DNA from: Ascochyta rabiei
Taxonomy: Eukaryota; Ascomycota; Dothideomycetes; Pleosporales; Didymellaceae
NCBI RefSeq assembly: GCF_004011695.2
Contig: NC_082421.1
Span: 310,001 to 374,000, forward strand
Reading direction: 5' to 3'
DNA: 64,000 nucleotides
Each line of letters opens with the position of its first letter. Within the stretch, counting starts at the first letter, position 1. Made by a program: the position numbers and the translations under genes. This document shows positions 60,347-64,000 of the stretch, piece after piece. The notes under the pieces were generated by a model, which did not search any database, was not told the origin of the DNA, and saw only the letters and a program-made list of their open reading frames with translations.

Positions 60347-62784
60347 TTAATCATCTAACGCAAAACACCTCTCAGCATTGTCGGCATTATTACCCCACCA
60401 AGCGGGCATCTTGATTTGCTTTCCACTTCCAAAGAACAGGAAGATCAGCAGCATATTCAAATTGAAGGCTGCATCGAAAGCCGCTGCAACAATATAGTTG
60501 TAACGCTTCCAGATCTTGAAGTGGTGGCGGAAGATCCAGTACATTGTAATGAAACCACCGAGCCACGCGCTGAAGTATCCTGTTGAAAGGTTGCCGTAGA
60601 ATACAGCCACACCGGAGAAGAAGATTGTGGTGTTCCAAAGGTGGAACTTGAGCTTCGATTTTGGGAATGCGCGGTACAGCGCATACATGACGAGCGGGGC
60701 TGCAGCGCCTACGAGGAACCCATACGGTAGAACTCGCAACTCGCTGGTACCGAACATCCGTTTTGGCCCAATGACAGCGTACTGCACACCGAGAGTATTG
60801 GAGCCCACGAGATGCTGACCCGTCCACTGATGCAGAGAGTCTGACTTCACTCCAGATAAAAAGTCGAATTTCGTGTCAAGGACCCACCGGATCACGCCGT
60901 AGTTGATCGGTACTCCTAAGATGCATCCGAAAATCTGGCTGAAGAACACAGTTCGAGGCGGGATATGCATATAGTGACCTATTCGTTGATCTTGGAGCAT
61001 GTACTGAGCGCGATACCAAGCGTCACCTGCTATGGACCCGTACACTGACGGTCCACAAGGGTGGTGGTGAGCGGCTCCGGCAGCGGTGTGGATCATGTAT
61101 CCATATATGAGCTCGTTGAAGTCGCCTATTGCAACTTGATAATTCGAGATGGCGTAGAGGTAGCCCAGGGGAACGACAACTATGAAGCCTGTTGCAACAC
61201 CAATGATTACGGTCCACCAAGGAATAAAAAGGTGGCCAGATGCTGTGATTGCGAGCAGGGTGACGAAGCCAGCGAGAAATAGCGCGACAAACCACCACTC
61301 AGGCACCTCCTTGTACGAGCGTTGAATGACATTCAGGCGGTCAGTGTACTGATGATGGATATTGGGACCCGCAGTGCTGTCACCACTACCAGTAGAGGCT
61401 CGCTGCTTGTTCGCTTCACTTCGAGCTTTCCGTGCAGCCAGGTTCTTCCTCAGCGTCGACAGGATCGCAGGACCACCGAACGTAGCCATCCAGACAAAAG
61501 CTGAAGGCAGCTTGGCGTAGTTGAAGAATGTACCCCAGGCAAACTGAAGTCCCATGTAGGCGGGGCCGTATTCTTCCCAAGCTGTCTCGTTGAGGCTGAA
61601 GTCCTTGTTGACGATTTTGAGGGTCGGATATTTTGTTCCGTTAGCTAGAAGCAAGCTATTCGACATCAGGCCGTGTTTGTAAGAGCCTAAATTGCCCCAC
61701 TTGACCGCTGGAATAAGAACCCAACAGTTGAACACAAAGGCAAGAAACAGGATGGTCTGTGTCCAGAAGGGTGTAATGAGAATTGATGTGCCGTTCCAGT
61801 TGATGTTCGACCAATCGAGGCTAAGATTCATGAAGCCCATACCTCCAAGGCCAGATCCAATGAAATTTGCGACCTGAAACATACAAGTTAACACACTATC
61901 TACTAGAGCAGGTACTGCTTAATACGTACCGGGTTCTTTGGCGCGACCCAACACAGAAATGCGAGTGAAGAAGTCATTGGGAAGACATATTCTGGTAGAA
62001 ATTGCCATAGTGTCATGCCGATCAGACAGAGGAAGAATATGTGCATCTGTCGCTTGGCCAGTTTGCTGTTGCGATCCTGCTTGCGAAAGGTCTCGAACAG
62101 CGTTGTCTGCATAAGAGCTTGAGGCCATATGTACTCAGGCTCCCAAAGCAATAATGAACGAGCAACCGCAGCGATGGCATAGCCGCATATGACTATTGCT
62201 ACCATGTAGAAGATCGCCACGGCGGGGTGGATCTTCGTGTCATACCACAGAGCAGCCATACTAATTGGGGTAAAACCAAGATTGTACGTTGCGCCAGACG
62301 CCGCAGTCAATGTGACCAGAACGTGCTCTTTGATGCTCCATGGTGCAGGGTTGAGGTTGAAGCCATAGCCAAACGGTAGGTTCACTTGCCATGCCGGGAG
62401 ACGGTCGGCGAGGAAATGCCCGACGTAGTGACAAGCGATCTGCACGAAGAAGATGGAGTATGGTGCCTGGGTCGTTCGAAAATAGCTCATCTGCGATAGG
62501 AAGGCTCCAGGGACGATGAACAGGATGCAGAGAACGAAGTAACGGAACGTTATGGTCGGAAGATTGGGGTCGTCTTCGAGAGACACAAGCTGGCGCACAA
62601 CAAGTGGCAGCTGGGCGATTTCGGGGTCGTCATGGGCTTCTTCTTCGACAATTGCAGTGTCGTCTTCCACAGGTGATGCTTCGGTGATGCCCCTGTCTTT
62701 TGCTGGCCCTAGGTGGCTTGAGGCGGGGCTAAGCTCAGCGCTTGTGGACTTGGCTATCGCCTTGTCAGTGTTAAGGTTGGCCAT
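60347..62784 (-). CDS. oligopeptide transporter of the OPT family
   Basis: Exon 1 62784-61930 and exon 2 61873-60347 (56-nt intron, donor GTACGT) give 793 residues. About 95 charged cytosolic residues precede a dozen or more membrane helices. Family motifs: FRYFVLCILFIVPGAFLSQM in the first helix, LPFGYGFNLNPAPWSIKEHV, KNPVANFIGSGLGGMGFMNL across the splice junction, GHYMHIPPRTVFFSQIFGC (the KIPPR-type motif) and LPYGFLVGAAAPLVMYAL. The protein should import small peptides (tetra- or pentapeptides, or glutathione-like) with protons at the plasma membrane; substrate cannot be read from sequence. Confidence 0.95.
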
Positions 62785-63839
62785 TTTCGCTGGCTAGCCC
62801 TTCTTTCATCTTTCTCGCCTTCTCGCTCTTTAAACACAGCAACCTCGAAACATTCGATGAATTGCGCCATTCGAGGTTTGTATGATGCTACCATGTGTCT
62901 AGCCCACATGGGCAGTTACGTTACGTCCTCGCTTCTTCTGTCACCCAACGATAATGGCGGTCCCTTACCGAAGCCTCGTTCTGTCCCCACTACAACGGCG
63001 CTAGCTCGATGCTTAATAAAAACCTTACAATTCGCTGCAACCAAGCCATGGGTCTCGGGAATTGCGCGATACGGTCCTCGTATTGATGGCCCAGTGCTCT
63101 TGGGTTTAGGCTTATTTGCGAAGGTGGTAACAATGTTCCATGTGGCGAAGCCGATCGACAATTGATACCAATAGAACTTTTGAAGAGCAAGGATCACCTC
63201 CACCTGTTCCCTGCCAGTATATCCACGTGCGCGACGAGGAACCATGCTCGGGCATGTGCAAGGAATTGCTCCAATTGTAGCCCACCAGTGCGCGCAAATT
63301 GTCTTATCGATCCTACCGGAGTTGCGCATGCATTTGTCCGTTTGACTGAATCCGGAAACAGCTTGGTGAGCAACACCCTGAGAGCAAAGCTGTGGTAAGA
63401 CCCGTAGCAGGCCAGGACAGTCGTGTTGATCTATGATGTTGATATAGCTGGTCTTTCACTGCGTGCGACGACTCTGAATAAAGCTTGGTAGAGTCATTAC
63501 CCAGTGGTAGTCAAGGGTCAGGTATAATGCCTGGCGAAATGTACGCACCTACCCCAAATCTGGAACGTTGATTCGTCAACAAAGACTGTGAACCTACTTC
63601 GTAGGCCGGTAGATAACTGGCTGGTTTTCTGTGGTTGTCACGTTTTGCCCTGCATGCTGTTACACATTTTCACTCTCAACCAATTATAGCTAGCCAGTAG
63701 GAACCTTTCGCTTGTCTATGACGTGATTTTGATCGTAGCCGTGAAGACCCGGGGTGCGTACATTTCGCCAGGCACTAATACTACGGTATCAGGCGAAAGT
63801 TTTGTGAGTGGGGCGGCACGGTGGGGATGCTTGGCAGAT
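62785..63839. other. OPT promoter side, no gene seen
   Basis: Just over 1 kb upstream of the OPT gene. Short frames overlap on both strands without motifs. Contains the inverted-repeat element described separately. Confidence 0.5.
63528..63774. mobile_element. candidate MITE with 22-bp perfect inverted repeats
   Basis: The segment 63528-63549 (begins TGCCTGGCGAAA, ends TACGCACC) is the exact reverse complement of 63753-63774. The 203 bp between them contain no open frame of note. Total 247 bp is a usual MITE size. Matching continues imperfectly outward (ATAA versus ATTAG), so the element could be slightly longer, and no clear target-site duplication was seen. Could also be a hairpin of another origin. 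Confidence 0.5.
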
Positions 63840-64000
63840 AATGCAGAATCTCTCTATTATCTAAATTACATTAAATCCTACTTAATTTTGTATATAATAT
63901 AATGTTAACGTGTTTTAAGAAGCATCTATATATGCCCCCTAGAATGTCTACTACTTATCTATCTTATCTATCCTATCTATCCTATCTACCTTATGTATCC
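63840..64000. other. AT-rich block with TATCTATC microsatellite at window end
   Basis: From about 63840 the base composition falls to mostly A/T (TTATCTAAATTACATTAAAT, TGTATATAATATAATG). The window then ends in a TATCTATC/TATCCTATC array from about 63955. Preceding genes are GC-balanced, so this looks like the start of an AT-rich, repeat-type region. Confidence 0.6.

Overview
The window is nuclear DNA of a filamentous ascomycete (Pezizomycotina). Genes are intron-poor, with 47-105 nt GT-AG introns and CTAAC/CTGAC-type branch sites close to the acceptor. The encoded proteins (Cue3, uS10, Tan1, Dop1, Vps71, GH47 mannosidase, Cog5, Vts1, Dsd1, Yvc1-type channel, OPT transporter) match a fungal housekeeping set. 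Long disordered Ser/Pro-rich proteins, an HeLo/DUF7580-like protein and an APH-like protein point to Pezizomycotina. A Dothideomycete is my guess, not something the sequence proves.

Layout. 0-8 kb: tail of an unidentified gene at the edge, then CUE3 (-) divergent from RPS20/uS10 (+), TAN1 (+) and a kinase-fold protein that has lost its catalytic aspartates (+). 9.8-19.2 kb: an unrecognised basic protein (-), the giant DOP1 (-) and a 115-residue membrane protein with two PPxY motifs (+). 21-27.6 kb: a secreted Pro/His-rich protein interrupted by a one-base frameshift (-) and a three-finger C2H2 factor (-). 27.6-32.3 kb has no gene I can support. 32.3-45 kb: an HeLo/DUF7580-like protein (-), an unrecognised protein (+), VPS71 (-) divergent from a class I alpha-mannosidase (+), COG5 (+) and VTS1 (+). 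45.5-56.3 kb: two large disordered proteins (-) and DSD1 (-). 57.4-62.8 kb: a Yvc1-like channel (-) and an OPT transporter (-). The right edge turns AT-rich and carries a possible small inverted-repeat element.

The genes are mostly independent housekeeping functions. Three act at the Golgi (DOP1, GH47 mannosidase, COG5), the last two adjacent on the same strand. Spaces between genes are unusually rich in tandem repeats: a 20-bp minisatellite with higher-order structure, an AT-rich 25-bp array, a 6-bp array, a heptamer-based 35-bp repeat, and CAG and CAGTCG arrays inside coding sequence. A duplicated 261-bp element at 56.4-57.0 kb differs between copies only by transitions, as expected of repeat-induced point mutation.

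All gene models were spliced by eye. Where both exons kept phase and family sequence continued across the junction I trust them; the weak ones (5' end of DOP1, C-terminus of the 45.5-50.4 kb gene, start of the APH-like gene) are marked.
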